From Microbacterium sediminis (lineage in GTDB: Bacteria; Actinomycetota; Actinomycetes; Actinomycetales; Microbacteriaceae): a stretch of DNA of 64,000 nt. The position numbers were made by a program, and so were the translations under genes. The notes beneath the pieces are model-generated. The model saw only the letters and a program-made list of their open reading frames with translations. It ran no database searches and was not told the origin of the DNA. Below, piece after piece: positions 53,437 through 62,737 of the stretch. Positions within the stretch are counted from its first letter, which is position 1. Every line of letters starts with the position of its first letter. Location of the stretch: assembly GCF_004564075.1 (NCBI RefSeq), contig NZ_CP038256.1:1240001-1304000 (forward strand), in the 5' to 3' direction.

Positions 53437-55131
53437 GTGAGCACCGTGTTCGATCCGCCTCGCCCCTGGACCGCTTCGTACGCCCCGGGCGTGCCCGAGG
53501 ATCTCGCACCGGTCTCCGGCTCGCTGATGGACCTCGTCGCCGACTCCGCGCGCGACTTCCCCGATGCGCCGGCGCTGCAGTTCTTCGGCCGCGAGACGAC
53601 GTACGTCCAGTTGAGCGCCGCGATCGAGCGCGCCGCCGCCGGGCTCCGCGCCCGTGGCGTGAAGAAGGGCGATCCGGTCGCGATCATCCTGCCCAACTGC
53701 TCGCAGCACATCATCGCGTTCTATGCGGTGCTGCGGCTGGGCGCGATCGTCGTCGAGCACAACCCGCTCTACACGCCGCGCGAGCTGCGCAAGCAGTTCG
53801 AGGATCACGGCGCCAAGCACGCGATCGTGTGGAGCAAGGTCGCGAAGACCGTGCAGGAGTTCCCCGAGGATCTCGCGGTCGAGACGCTCATCTCCGTCGA
53901 CGTCACCAAGGGCATGCCGGGCTACATGCAGCTCGCGCTGCGCCTGCCGATCCCCAGCCTCCGCGAGAACCGCCGCCAGCTCACCGAGCGGGTGCACGGC
54001 GCCACGACGTGGGAGGAGATCGTGCGCCACGCGCCCCTCGACGCCGATGTGCCGGGCCCCGCCACCGACGACGTCGCGATCATCCAGTACACGAGTGGCA
54101 CCACCGGCGACCCGAAGGGCGCCACCCTGACGCACCGCAACCTGCTCGCGAACGCGGCGCAGGCGCGGGCCTGGATCCCGCAGGTCACGCGCGGCGTCGG
54201 CACCGTCGTCTACGCGGTGCTGCCGATGTTCCACGCCTACGGCCTCACGCTGTGCCTGACCTTCGCGATGTCGCAGGCCGCGCGCCTGGTGCTGTTCCCC
54301 AAGTTCGACCCCGACATGGTGCTCGCCGTCACGAAGAAGCACCCCGCCACGGTGCTGCCCGCCGTGCCGCCGATCGCCCAGCGGCTGCTGAACCGCGCGA
54401 AGGAGAAGGGCGTCTCGCTCGCCGGCACGCAGATCGGCGTCTCCGGTGCCATGGCCCTCGACTCCGCCCTCGTCGAGCCGTGGGAGGCCGAGACCGGCGG
54501 CTACCTCGTCGAGGGCTACGGCCTGTCGGAGTGCTCGCCCGTGCTGATCGTCAACCCGGTCGCCCCGAACCGCAAGGCGGGTGCCATCGGCCTGCCGCTG
54601 CCCGGGACGGAGTGCCGCGTGGTCGACCCCGACACCGGCGAGGACGTGCCCCAGGGCGAGGCCGGGGAGCTGCTCGTGCGCGGGCCGCAGGTGTTCGGCG
54701 GCTACTACGGCAAGCCCGAGGAGACCGAGCGGGTGTTCCTCGACGGCTGGTTCCGCACCGGCGACGTCGTCGAGATGGACGAGGACGGCTTCTTCCGCGT
54801 GGTCGATCGCATCAAGGAGCTCATCATCACGGGCGGCTTCAACGTCGCGCCCACCGAGGTCGAGATCGCCCTGCGCCAGCACCCGGCCATCGAGGACGCC
54901 GCCGTGGTCGGCATCCCCGGCGCCAACGGCGAAGAGGTCGTCGCGGCGGTCGTGCTCGACGGCACCCCCGAGTTCGACCCCGAGGAGGTGCGCGCGTTCG
55001 TGAAGAAGGTGCTCACCCCGTACAAGGCGCCCCGTCGCCTCATCGTCGTGGACGAGCTGCCCAAGTCGATGATCGGCAAGGTCATGCGTCGCCAGGTGAA
55101 GCAGCAGATCCTCGAGAAGCTGAACGGCTGA
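53437..55131 (+). CDS. fadD: Long-chain fatty acid-CoA ligase (FadD type)
   Basis: A 564-residue adenylate-forming enzyme that activates fatty acids to acyl-CoA through acyl-AMP. The P-loop-like YTSGTTGDPKGATLTH is near residues 214-229, EGYGLSECSP (A5) near 358, GWFRTGDVVEMDEDGFFRVVDRIKELI (A7/A8) near 441, and PKSMIGKVMRRQ (A10 Lys) near the end. Chain-length preference cannot be read. Monocistronic with a leaderless GTG. Confidence 0.93.
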   Translation: MSTVFDPPRPWTASYAPGVPEDLAPVSGSLMDLVADSARDFPDAPALQFFGRETTYVQLSAAIERAAAGLRARGVKKGDPVAIILPNCSQHIIAFYAVLRLGAIVVEHNPLYTPRELRKQFEDHGAKHAIVWSKVAKTVQEFPEDLAVETLISVDVTKGMPGYMQLALRLPIPSLRENRRQLTERVHGATTWEEIVRHAPLDADVPGPATDDVAIIQYTSGTTGDPKGATLTHRNLLANAAQARAWIPQVTRGVGTVVYAVLPMFHAYGLTLCLTFAMSQAARLVLFPKFDPDMVLAVTKKHPATVLPAVPPIAQRLLNRAKEKGVSLAGTQIGVSGAMALDSALVEPWEAETGGYLVEGYGLSECSPVLIVNPVAPNRKAGAIGLPLPGTECRVVDPDTGEDVPQGEAGELLVRGPQVFGGYYGKPEETERVFLDGWFRTGDVVEMDEDGFFRVVDRIKELIITGGFNVAPTEVEIALRQHPAIEDAAVVGIPGANGEEVVAAVVLDGTPEFDPEEVRAFVKKVLTPYKAPRRLIVVDELPKSMIGKVMRRQVKQQILEKLNG

Positions 55132-55184
55132 CGCGGCTTGGGGAGTTTCGGCGAGGCAGCAGGGGCTCTGCTGCCGGAGGAGCG

Positions 55185-55826
55185 ATGAAGCCCGACTTCC
55201 CGGAGCAGCGCCTGGCGTGGGCACGCGAGCACGGCTGGAGCGGCGTCGCGGAGCGCACGATCGAGCCCGACCTGTTCAGCCGCTTGTCGTGGCGCGCCGC
55301 GGGGGAGCGGGACACGCCCGTGCGGGTGCTCGGCGAGATCCGCGGGACCTACGGGAACCGCGCCGCCTTCGCGCACGACCGTCCGCTCCCGCTGCTGCAG
55401 TCCCAGGCGCGCGCGCACGAGCGCTTCGGGCGCATCTCGGGCGTCTCGGTCGAGGCCTCTCTGCCGGCGGGCTACGTGCTCCTGGCGCGGAAGCCGTCCT
55501 TCGCGCGGATGTATCCCATGCCGTGGGCGGAGGGGCTGGCGGTGACGCGCAGGCCGCTCGGGACGCCGACGGCGGTGTGGGCGCAGCCCGGCGCGGAGGA
55601 TCTGGTGATCGGCGCCCTCGCGCCGATCCTGCAGAGCGCGGCGCCGATCGTCACCGGCGGCGAGGGCGGCGAGTACCTCGTCGCGATCGGCGAGGGGTCG
55701 GTCATCGTCGGCGAGACGTACCAGAGCGGGCCGGAGGCCGCGCTTTACCGCATGGGCCTCGCCGATGATGTCGCGACCCGGCTCGAGCACGCCGTGCGCG
55801 CGGGAGCGGCCCCCGCGGCGAACTAG
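55185..55826 (+). CDS. Hypothetical protein
   Basis: I do not recognise the family. The 213-residue product is soluble-looking, without signal peptide or membrane helix. It has a hydrophobic PAGYVLLARKPSFARMYPMPW segment in the middle and glycine-rich GGEGGEYLVAIGEGSVIVGETYQSGPEA near the end. The ATG at 55185 has GGAGG at 4-nt spacing. Coding support is the good start context and typical codon use; its stop (TAG) forms the first bases of the gatC -10 box. Confidence 0.65.
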   Translation: MKPDFPEQRLAWAREHGWSGVAERTIEPDLFSRLSWRAAGERDTPVRVLGEIRGTYGNRAAFAHDRPLPLLQSQARAHERFGRISGVSVEASLPAGYVLLARKPSFARMYPMPWAEGLAVTRRPLGTPTAVWAQPGAEDLVIGALAPILQSAAPIVTGGEGGEYLVAIGEGSVIVGETYQSGPEAALYRMGLADDVATRLEHAVRAGAAPAAN

Positions 55827-55829
55827 ACT
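55824..55829 (+). promoter_or_regulatory. Leaderless -10 box (TAGACT) for gatCAB
   Basis: TAGACT ends 6 nt before the gatC GTG. Its TAG is the stop codon of the upstream hypothetical gene, so coding and promoter sequence are shared. Confidence 0.55.
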
Positions 55830-55835
55830 CGAGGG

Positions 55836-56135
55836 GTGTCTGAAATCACCCCCGATCTCGTGCGCCATCTCGGTGTGCTCGCCCGGATCCAGCTGAGCGA
55901 CGAGGAGGTGACGCGCCTCACCGGCGAGCTCGACGCCATCGTCGAGAACATCGCCAAGGTGAGCGAGGTCGCGTCCGCCGACGTCCCCGCGACGAGCCAC
56001 CCGATCCCGATGCAGAACGTGTACCGCCCGGACGAGGTCGGCTACATGCTCACCGTCGACGAGGCGCTGAGCAACGCGCCCGACGCGGACGGCGATCGCT
56101 TCCGCGTGACCGCGATCCTGGGCGAGGAGCAGTGA
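55836..56135 (+). CDS. gatC: Asp-tRNA(Asn)/Glu-tRNA(Gln) amidotransferase subunit C
   Basis: A 99-residue subunit that tethers GatA to Gat[18 protein letters not shown] at the N-terminus and the NVYRPDEV segment are typical. Leaderless GTG start. The stop overlaps the gatA start region. Confidence 0.95.
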   Translation: MSEITPDLVRHLGVLARIQLSDEEVTRLTGELDAIVENIAKVSEVASADVPATSHPIPMQNVYRPDEVGYMLTVDEALSNAPDADGDRFRVTAILGEEQ

Positions 56136-57649
56136 TGAGCGACCTGATCCGCATGTCGGCCGCCGAGCTGGCGTCCCACCTCGTCTCGGGCGAGGTCTCG
56201 AGCGTCGAGGTCACGCAGGCCCACCTCGACCGGATCGCCGCCGTCGACGGCGACGTCCATGCCTTCCTGCACGTCAACGAGCACGCCCTCGACGTGGCCC
56301 GCTCGATCGACGAGCGCCGCGCCTCGGGCGAGGAGCTCGCGCCGCTGGCGGGCGTCCCGCTGGCGATCAAGGACGTGCTCGTCACCACCGACATGCCGTC
56401 GACCTCGGGCTCGAAGATCCTCGAGGGCTACATGTCGCCCTACGACGCCACGGTCGTCGCGCGGGCCCGCGCCGCCGGCCTGGTGCCGCTGGGCAAGACG
56501 AACATGGACGAGTTCGCCATGGGCTCGTCCACCGAGCACTCGGCGTACGGCCCCACCCGCAACCCGTGGGACCTCGACCGCATCCCCGGCGGCTCGGGCG
56601 GTGGCTCGGCCGCCGCCGTGGCCGCCTTCGAGGCGCCGCTCGCGCTCGGGTCGGACACCGGCGGCTCGATCCGCCAGCCCGCCCACGTCACGGGCACGGT
56701 GGGCGTCAAGCCGACCTACGGCGCCGTGAGCCGCTACGGCGCGATCGCTCTCGCCTCGAGCCTCGACCAGGTCGGCCCCGTCACGCGCACCGTCGCCGAC
56801 GCCGGCCTGCTGCAGGACATCATCGCCGGGCACGACCCCAACGACTCGACCTCGATCCCGGAGGCGTGGCCGTCGATGGCCCTCGCCGCGGCCGAGGGTG
56901 CGTCGGGCGAGGTGCTCAAGGGGCTGCGCATCGGCGTGGTGAAGGAGCTGCCCGACGCCGGGTTCCAGGCGGGCGTGGCGGCCTCGTTCCGGGAGGCGCT
57001 GGCGAAGCTCGAGGCGCAGGGCGCCGAGATCGTCGAGATCAGCGCGCCGCACTTCGAGTACGCCGTTGCGGCGTACTACCTCATCCTGCCGGCGGAGGCC
57101 TCGAGCAACCTCGCGAAGTTCGACTCGGTGCGCTTCGGCATGCGCCTGGACGTGCCGGGCGGCACGGTCGAGGACGTCATGTCGGCCACGCGCGACGCGG
57201 GCTTCGGCCCCGAGGTGAAGCGACGCATCATCCTCGGCACCTACGCGCTCTCGGCGGGCTACTACGACGCCTACTACGGCAGCGCGCAGAAGGTGCGCAC
57301 GCTGATCCAGCGCGACTTCGCCGAGGCGTTCGCGCAGGTCGACGTCATCGCGACGCCGTCCGCACCCACGACCGCGTTCAAGATCGGCGAGAAGATCGAC
57401 GACCCGCTCGCGATGTACCTCAACGACCTCACCACGATCCCCGCGAACCTCGCGGGCGTGCCGGGCATCTCGGTGCCCTCGGGCCTGGCGGCCGAGGACG
57501 GGCTCCCCGTGGGCATCCAGTTCCTCGCGCCGGCACGCGAGGACGCCCGCCTGTACCGGGTGGGCGCCGCCCTCGAGGCGTTGCTGCTCGACGAATGGGG
57601 CGCGCCGCTGCTCGACCGCGCCCCGGCGCTGAACGGAGAGGCGCTCTGA
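56135..57649 (+). CDS. gatA: Asp-tRNA(Asn)/Glu-tRNA(Gln) amidotransferase subunit A
   Basis: A 504-residue amidase-signature enzyme that releases ammonia from glutamine for transamidation of mischarged tRNA. The catalytic Lys is in PLAIKDVL (K79), with the cis-Ser and nucleophile Ser in the [13 protein letters not shown] and [11 protein letters not shown] segments. ATG 56135 is favoured over GTG 56132 because GAGGAG is then 5 nt away. One base overlaps gatC and one overlaps gatB. Confidence 0.97.
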   Translation: MSDLIRMSAAELASHLVSGEVSSVEVTQAHLDRIAAVDGDVHAFLHVNEHALDVARSIDERRASGEELAPLAGVPLAIKDVLVTTDMPSTSGSKILEGYMSPYDATVVARARAAGLVPLGKTNMDEFAMGSSTEHSAYGPTRNPWDLDRIPGGSGGGSAAAVAAFEAPLALGSDTGGSIRQPAHVTGTVGVKPTYGAVSRYGAIALASSLDQVGPVTRTVADAGLLQDIIAGHDPNDSTSIPEAWPSMALAAAEGASGEVLKGLRIGVVKELPDAGFQAGVAASFREALAKLEAQGAEIVEISAPHFEYAVAAYYLILPAEASSNLAKFDSVRFGMRLDVPGGTVEDVMSATRDAGFGPEVKRRIILGTYALSAGYYDAYYGSAQKVRTLIQRDFAEAFAQVDVIATPSAPTTAFKIGEKIDDPLAMYLNDLTTIPANLAGVPGISVPSGLAAEDGLPVGIQFLAPAREDARLYRVGAALEALLLDEWGAPLLDRAPALNGEAL

Positions 57650-59163
57650 TGGCTGCCGACAAGCTGATGGACTTCGACAAGGCGCTCGAGCTGTTCGAGC
57701 CGGTGATCGGCCTCGAGGTGCACGTCGAGCTGAACACGAAGACCAAGATGTTCTCGGCCGCGGGCAATCCCGCGAACACCGAGAACCACGACGCCGCGCC
57801 GAACACGCTCGTCGCGCCGGTCGACATGGGTCTGCCCGGATCGCTCCCCGTCGTCAACGGCGAGGCCGTGCGCAAGTCGATCAGCCTGGGCCTGGCCCTG
57901 GGCTGCTCGATCGCGCCGTCGAGCCGCTTCGCGCGGAAGAACTACTTCTACCCGGACCTCGGCAAGAACTACCAGATCAGCCAGTACGACGAGCCGATCG
58001 CCTTCGAGGGATCCGTCGAGGTGGAGCTGTCCGACGGCACCACCTTCACGATCCCGATCGAGCGGGCGCACATGGAGGAGGACGCGGGCAAGCTCACGCA
58101 CGTCGGCGGCTCCACCGGCCGCATCCAGGGCGCCGAGTACTCGCTGGTCGACTACAACCGCGCCGGCGTGCCGCTCGTCGAGATCGTCACGAAGCCGATC
58201 TTCGGGGCGGAGCACCGGGCGCCCGAGCTGGCCAAGGCGTACCTCGCCACCATCCGCGACATCGCGATCGCGCTCGGCATCAGCGAGGCCCGCATGGAGC
58301 GCGGCAACATCCGCTGCGACGCGAACGTCTCGCTTCGCCCGCGCGGGGCCGACAAGCTCGGCACGCGCACCGAGACGAAGAACGTCAACTCGATGCGCTC
58401 GGTGGAGCGCGCGGTCCGCTACGAGATCCGGCGGCAGGCCGCGATCCTCGCCGACGGCGGCACGATCATCCAGGAGACGCGTCACTGGCACGAGGACACG
58501 GGGGAGACCTCTCCGGGCCGCCCCAAGTCGGACGCCGATGACTACCGCTACTTCCCGGAGCCCGATCTGCTGCCCGTGGAGCCGTCGATCGAGCTGATCG
58601 AGGAGCTGCGCGCCGCGCTGCCCGAGCCGCCCGCGGCCCGTCGCCGCCGCCTCAAGGGCGACTGGGGCTTCACCGACCTGGAGTTCCAGGACGTCGTCAA
58701 CGGCGGCCTGCTCGCCGAGGTCGAGGCCACCGTCGCCGCCGGCGCCTCGCCGCAGGCGGCGCGCAAGTGGTGGACGGGCGAGATCACGCGCATCGCCAAC
58801 GCGCAGGGCACCGAGGCGTCCGCGCTCGTGTCGCCGGCCGACGTCGCCGCGCTGCAGCAGCTGATCGACGCGGGCACGCTCACCGACAAGCTGGCGCGTC
58901 AGGTGCTCGAGGGCGTCATCGCCGGCGAGGGCACCCCGCAGGAGGTCGTGGACGCCCGCGGCCTGGCGGTCGTCTCGGACGACGGGGCGCTCATCGCCGC
59001 CATCGACGAGGCCCTCGCCGCGCAGCCGGACGTCATGGACAAGATCAAGGACGGCAAGGTCCAGGCCGCCGGCGCCATCATCGGCGCCGTGATGAAGGCC
59101 ATGAAGGGCCAGGCCGACGCCGCCCGCGTGCGCGAGCTCATCCTGGAGCGCGCGGCCGGCTGA
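57649..59163 (+). CDS. gatB: Asp-tRNA(Asn)/Glu-tRNA(Gln) amidotransferase subunit B
   Basis: A 504-residue subunit that binds the mischarged tRNA and phosphorylates the acyl group. The [16 protein letters not shown] opening, [19 protein letters not shown], and the C-terminal YqeY-like domain ([18 protein letters not shown]) are diagnostic. The start ATG shares a base with the gatA stop. Presence of GatCAB implies that Gln-tRNA and possibly Asn-tRNA are made indirectly. Confidence 0.98.
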   Translation: MAADKLMDFDKALELFEPVIGLEVHVELNTKTKMFSAAGNPANTENHDAAPNTLVAPVDMGLPGSLPVVNGEAVRKSISLGLALGCSIAPSSRFARKNYFYPDLGKNYQISQYDEPIAFEGSVEVELSDGTTFTIPIERAHMEEDAGKLTHVGGSTGRIQGAEYSLVDYNRAGVPLVEIVTKPIFGAEHRAPELAKAYLATIRDIAIALGISEARMERGNIRCDANVSLRPRGADKLGTRTETKNVNSMRSVERAVRYEIRRQAAILADGGTIIQETRHWHEDTGETSPGRPKSDADDYRYFPEPDLLPVEPSIELIEELRAALPEPPAARRRRLKGDWGFTDLEFQDVVNGGLLAEVEATVAAGASPQAARKWWTGEITRIANAQGTEASALVSPADVAALQQLIDAGTLTDKLARQVLEGVIAGEGTPQEVVDARGLAVVSDDGALIAAIDEALAAQPDVMDKIKDGKVQAAGAIIGAVMKAMKGQADAARVRELILERAAG

Positions 59164-59198
59164 TCGCGCGGCCCGGGGCGTCGCGCTCCGGGCATCGC

Positions 59199-59233
59199 CG
59201 GGCGCGGGCGGGGCGAGACCCCGCCCGCGCCCG
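59199..59233 (+). terminator. 15-bp perfect hairpin after gatB
   Basis: CGGGCGCGGGCGGGG and its exact complement flank a 5-nt loop, 35 nt after the gatB stop. No U-tract follows; the PafBC-type element of dinB begins two bases later. Confidence 0.7.
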
Positions 59234-59235
59234 AA

Positions 59236-59257
59236 TGTCGGCACCCCGCGGGAGAAT
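59236..59257 (+). promoter_or_regulatory. PafBC-type DNA-damage promoter of dinB
   Basis: TGTCGGCA (59236-59243), an 8-nt spacer and GAGAAT (59252-59257), ending 6 nt before the dinB ATG. Spacing is the same as at uvrA and uvrB; the -35-like half differs from those in its last two bases and the -10 lacks the initial T. Confidence 0.6.
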
Positions 59258-59263
59258 GGACGC

Positions 59264-60523
59264 ATGGGTCGAGCGGATGGATCGGGGCGACTCGTCTCGC
59301 CCCCGGACGCCGACGACTCCGGCACCGGCATCCTGCACGTCGACATGGACGCGTTCTACGCGGCGGTCGAGGTGCTCGACGACCCCTCGCTCGCCGGCAA
59401 GCCGATCATCATCGGTGCGCCCGAGAGCCGTTCGGTCGTCTCCAGCGCCTCGTACGAGGCCCGGCGCTACGGCGTGCGCTCGGCCATGCCGGTGTCGCAG
59501 GCCCTGCGGCTGTGCCCGCACGCGATCATCGTGCTGCCGCACTTCGATCGCTACCGCGCCGTCTCCGCGCAGGTGATGGAGATCTTCCGCAGCATCACGC
59601 CGCTGGTCGAGCCGCTGTCGATCGACGAGGCCTTCCTCGACGTCCGCGGGGCGCGGCGGCTGTGGGGGCCGCCCGCGGCGATCGCGCGCATGATCCGGCA
59701 GCGGGTGCGTGACGAGGTGGGCATCACGTGCAGCGTGGGCGTGGCGGCGACCAAGCACGTGGCCAAGATGGCCTCGACGCTGTCCAAGCCCGATGGGCTG
59801 CTGGTCGTCGCCGCCGCCGACACCCTCGACTTCCTCGAGCCGCGCTCCGTGCGCGCGATGTGGGGCATCGGTCCCAAGGCGGCCGACGCCCTGGAGGCAC
59901 GCGGCATCCACACGATCGGCGACATCCGCCGCACGCCCGTCCCGGTGCTCGCGCGCGCGGTCGGGCAGGCCGGGGCGCAGCGGATCTCCGAGCTCTCGCG
60001 CGGCGTCGACCCGCGCGAGGTCCACACCGAGCGCGTGGAGAAGAGCGTCGGTCACGAGGAGACCTTCGCGGAGGACGTCGCGGATGCGGAGTTCCTGCGC
60101 GGCGAGCTGCTGCGACTGGCCGATCGCGTGGCGGTGCGGCTGCGGCGCGCGGGCTGGGAGGCCGGCGGCGTGGCGATCAAGGTGCGGTTCTCGGACTTCT
60201 CCACGATCAGCCGTTCGCAGACGCTCGCGGAGCCCACCGACGTGGGGCAGCGGCTCGGCGAGGCGGCGCGCGAGCTGTTCGCCGGCGTGGACCGCCGGCT
60301 GCCGGTGCGCCTCATCGGCGTCCGCGCCGAGCGCCTGCAGCCCGCCGGCGGCTCGCCGCTGGCGCTCTGGGACGACGACGAGGACTGGCGGCGCGTGGAG
60401 GGGACCCTCGACGAGGCGATCGCGCGCTTCGGATCGGGCGCCGTCACGCGCGCCGCGTTCCTCGGCCGCGAGCGCAGCACGCGGCTGCCGTCCCATCCGC
60501 GCCCGCCGGAGGATTCGGACTGA
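59264..60523 (+). CDS. dinB: DNA polymerase IV (Y-family)
   Basis: A 419-residue translesion polymerase. Catalytic acidic residues are visible: ILHVDMDAFYAAVE (metal-binding Asp near residue 28) and LSIDEAFLDV (Asp-Glu pair near 119). The little-finger region follows at about 255-365. There is no clear C-terminal beta-clamp peptide of the QLxLF type; QPAGGSPLALW may serve. Leaderless ATG under a damage-type promoter. Confidence 0.95.
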   Translation: MGRADGSGRLVSPPDADDSGTGILHVDMDAFYAAVEVLDDPSLAGKPIIIGAPESRSVVSSASYEARRYGVRSAMPVSQALRLCPHAIIVLPHFDRYRAVSAQVMEIFRSITPLVEPLSIDEAFLDVRGARRLWGPPAAIARMIRQRVRDEVGITCSVGVAATKHVAKMASTLSKPDGLLVVAAADTLDFLEPRSVRAMWGIGPKAADALEARGIHTIGDIRRTPVPVLARAVGQAGAQRISELSRGVDPREVHTERVEKSVGHEETFAEDVADAEFLRGELLRLADRVAVRLRRAGWEAGGVAIKVRFSDFSTISRSQTLAEPTDVGQRLGEAARELFAGVDRRLPVRLIGVRAERLQPAGGSPLALWDDDEDWRRVEGTLDEAIARFGSGAVTRAAFLGRERSTRLPSHPRPPEDSD

Positions 60524-60549
60524 GTCTCGTGCGACCGCCGGTTCGCGGG

Positions 60550-60555
60550 TAGCGT
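60550..60555 (+). promoter_or_regulatory. Leaderless -10 box (TAGCGT) for the GerW-like gene
   Basis: TAGCGT ends 6 nt before the ATG at 60562 and no ribosome-binding site is present. Confidence 0.5.
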
Positions 60556-60561
60556 GGCCTC

Positions 60562-60882
60562 ATGGCCAACATCGCACTCGAACTCGGCAAGATCTCGTCT
60601 CAGCTCGGCGTCAACGCGTCGTACGGCGAGCAGCAGGACGTCGATGGCGAGAAGATCATCCCCGTCGCCGCGACCTGGTCCGGCTTCGGCGGCGGCTCGG
60701 ACGAGACGGGCAACGGCGGCGGGGGCGGCGGCGGCTTCACGGCTCCCGTCGGGGCGTACGTGCGTCGTGACGGCCAGCTGCGCTTCGAGCCGAACGTCAT
60801 CGCGCTGCTCGCGGTGGGCATCCCGTTCGTGTGGGTCGCGGGCGGAGCGCTGCGCAAGATCATCCGTGCCCTCAAGAAGTGA
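60562..60882 (+). CDS. GerW/YtfJ-family protein
   Basis: A 106-residue protein. YGEQQDVDGEKIIPVA, a GFGGGSDETG segment and a run of seven glycines (about 53-59) followed by PVGAYVRRDGQLRFEP match the GerW (sporulation protein YtfJ) family. A hydrophobic segment near 79-96 could be a membrane helix. GerW is known from Bacillus spore germination, but homologues are widespread in non-sporulating actinobacteria and the role there is unknown. Confidence 0.78.
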   Translation: MANIALELGKISSQLGVNASYGEQQDVDGEKIIPVAATWSGFGGGSDETGNGGGGGGGFTAPVGAYVRRDGQLRFEPNVIALLAVGIPFVWVAGGALRKIIRALKK

Positions 60883-61447
60883 CGACCCGTTCGGGGCGGC
60901 GCTGCAGCGGGCGGTCGACGATGTGGTCGCCGCCGTCGCGGACCTGACCGCACCGCTGCCGCGCGTGCTCATCGACGGGCGCAGCGGATCGGGCAAGACC
61001 ACGATCGCGGCGCGCCTGCGCGAGCGCTGGCCGCTGCCCGCGGTGCCGAGGGTCATCGCGCTGGAGGACTTCTACCCGGGCTGGGACGGCCTCGCGGAGG
61101 CGTCGCGGATGGCGGTCCGGGGCGTGCTCGAACCGCACGCCGCCGGCCGCCTCGGCATGTACCGCCGGTGGGACTGGGCGCGCGATGCACCGGGCGAGAG
61201 CCAGTTCGTGCAGCCGACGTGGCCGCTCCTCGTGGAGGGCTGCGGGCTGCTCACCCCCGAATCGCACCCGTACGCCGACCTGTCGATCTGGGTCGACGCC
61301 CCCGAGGCCTCGCGCAAGCGGCGCGCGCTGGAGCGCGACGGCGAGGGCTACGCGCCCCACTGGGACCGCTGGGCGGCGCAGGAGGTCGCGCACATCGCCC
61401 GGAACCGGCCGCAGCGGCTGGCCGACCTCGTGTTCGAGTTGCCCTAG
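60866..61447 (+). CDS. P-loop kinase, uridine kinase-like
   Basis: A 193-residue protein. Walker A is DGRSGSGKTT near residues 33-42, followed by VIALEDFYPGWDGLAEAS and a VEGCGLL Walker B-like segment, as in uridine kinase/phosphoribulokinase-like proteins common in actinobacteria. The substrate is unproven. The GTG at 60866, overlapping the previous gene by 17 nt, is the best available start; a later GTG would cut into the N-terminal helix. Its TAG stop is the reverse complement of the DUF2017 stop: the convergent genes share CTAG. Confidence 0.78.
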   Translation: MPSRSDDPFGAALQRAVDDVVAAVADLTAPLPRVLIDGRSGSGKTTIAARLRERWPLPAVPRVIALEDFYPGWDGLAEASRMAVRGVLEPHAAGRLGMYRRWDWARDAPGESQFVQPTWPLLVEGCGLLTPESHPYADLSIWVDAPEASRKRRALERDGEGYAPHWDRWAAQEVAHIARNRPQRLADLVFELP

Positions 61448-61929
61448 TCGCCCAGCGAGTCGGCCGCCTGCACGAGGCCGTCGAGGCGATACCCGAGCCA
61501 GTCGTACACGCCGAAACGCGGATCCGACGGGTCGTGGTCGTCCTCCGACGCGATCCCCAGGCGATTGGCGATCACCAGGCGCACGGCCGTGAGGGTGCGC
61601 AGCCACGCGTCGACCTGATCGCCCGGGATGGCGATGTCGGCCGGCGCGAAGTCGTCGTCGCTGCCGTCGAGCGGCTCGATCCCCTCGAGCGCCCGCTTGA
61701 CCACCGCCGCGTCGTGCGCGCGCCGGTGCAGCAGGTCGCCGCGCGTGAGGCTGCGGAACTCGCGCGAGGCGTCCGGGTCCTCGGGGTAGGCGTCGGGGGT
61801 GAGGCGATCGAGCGCGGGGTCGGGATCGGTCGGCGTGGCGTTCACGAGCTCCGTGAACTGGCCGACCAGGTCGGCGAGGTGCCCGGCCTCGATGCGCGTG
61901 AGGGTCAGCATGATCATCCGGTCGCTCAT
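61444..61929 (-). CDS. DUF2017 family protein
   Basis: A 161-residue actinobacterial protein of unknown function, recognised by context (always near clpS) and by segments such as LTRIEAGHLADLVGQF, FAPADIAIP and DWLGYRLDGLVQA. The ATG overlaps the clpS stop (ATGA) with AGGAGGA upstream, so it is coexpressed with the ClpS adaptor. A link to N-end rule proteolysis is inferred from linkage only. Confidence 0.85.
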   Translation of the reverse strand: MSDRMIMLTLTRIEAGHLADLVGQFTELVNATPTDPDPALDRLTPDAYPEDPDASREFRSLTRGDLLHRRAHDAAVVKRALEGIEPLDGSDDDFAPADIAIPGDQVDAWLRTLTAVRLVIANRLGIASEDDHDPSDPRFGVYDWLGYRLDGLVQAADSLGD

Positions 61930-62219
61930 GAGCGTCCTCCTTCGCGCACGGTGGCCCACAGGCCGTAGTCGTGCATCGCCTGCGCGTGCATCTCCATCTG
62001 CTCCCTCGCGCCCTCGGCGACGACCGCGTGCCCGTCGTGGTGCACCTGCAGCATCAGCTGCGTGGCCCGCTCCTCGCTGTACCCGAAGTACTCGCGGAAG
62101 ACGCGCACGACGTAGCTCATGAGGTTGACCGGATCGTTCCACACGACGGTCTGCCACGGTCCGCTCGTGCGCGAGGCGAGGTCGGTCAGCTCGTCGAGTT
62201 CGGGTAGCGCGGTGCTCAT
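61926..62219 (-). CDS. clpS: ATP-dependent Clp protease adaptor ClpS
   Basis: A 97-residue adaptor that delivers N-degron substrates to ClpC/ClpA. WQTVVWNDPVNLMSYVVRVF is the core binding segment (NDxxxxMxxVV), and MLQVHHDGHAVVAEG follows. Overlaps the metallopeptidase stop and the DUF2017 start by 4 bp each. Confidence 0.95.
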   Translation of the reverse strand: MSTALPELDELTDLASRTSGPWQTVVWNDPVNLMSYVVRVFREYFGYSEERATQLMLQVHHDGHAVVAEGAREQMEMHAQAMHDYGLWATVREGGRS

Positions 62220-62569
62220 GCCCAGCCCAGTTCGTGGAGTCGTTCGTCGTCGATGCCGTAGAAGTGCGCGATCTCGTGGACGAGCGTGGTGTGGATCTCG
62301 TCCCTCAGCTGTTCCATCGTCTCGCACTGGGCGAGGTGGGGCTCGCGGTAGACGATGATCCGATCGGGCAGCTCGCCCATCCCGTAGCGATCGCGCTCGG
62401 TCAGCGCGAGTCCGTCGTAGAGCCCGAGCAGATCGAGGCTGCCGTCCTCGGGGCGATCCTCGACGACGAACACGACATTGTCGAGGCCGTCGATCATCTC
62501 GTCGGGGAGGAGGTCGAGCTCGTCGACCACGACGGCCTCGAACTCCTCGGGGGAGAGCTGCATCGTCAT
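62216..62569 (-). CDS. Zincin-like metallopeptidase family protein
   Basis: A 117-residue minimal zincin. VHEIAHFYGIDD near residues 98-109 gives the HExxHxxGxxD metal site of this small actinobacterial family. The target is unknown. ATG 62569 is taken; ATG 62563 is an equally plausible start (no ribosome-binding site, and a CAGACT box lies 4 and 10 nt upstream respectively). First gene of the operon with clpS and DUF2017. Confidence 0.88.
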   Translation of the reverse strand: MTMQLSPEEFEAVVVDELDLLPDEMIDGLDNVVFVVEDRPEDGSLDLLGLYDGLALTERDRYGMGELPDRIIVYREPHLAQCETMEQLRDEIHTTLVHEIAHFYGIDDERLHELGWA

Positions 62570-62618
62570 GGGGAGTCTGCCCGCTCCGCGAGAGGGGTGA
62601 CCCTCGATCGCTTGATCG

Positions 62619-62692
62619 GGTGGCTAACCGGGCTTGAACCGGCGACCTCCTGGACCACAACCAGGCGCTCTACCAACTGAGCTATAGCCACC
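62619..62692 (-). tRNA. tRNA-His (GTG)
   Basis: A full cloverleaf on the minus strand: 7-bp acceptor stem GTGGCTA/TAGCCAC, D arm GCTC...GAGC, anticodon stem CCTGG/CCAGG with loop TTGTGGT (anticodon GTG) and T arm with TTCAAGC. The extra G at -1 opposite discriminator C73 is the histidine identity element. CCA is not encoded. Confidence 0.95.
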
Positions 62693-62737
62693 GTGGCCCC
62701 CAGCCGCGAACGGCGCGGGGACAACCGCTCCATTCTG

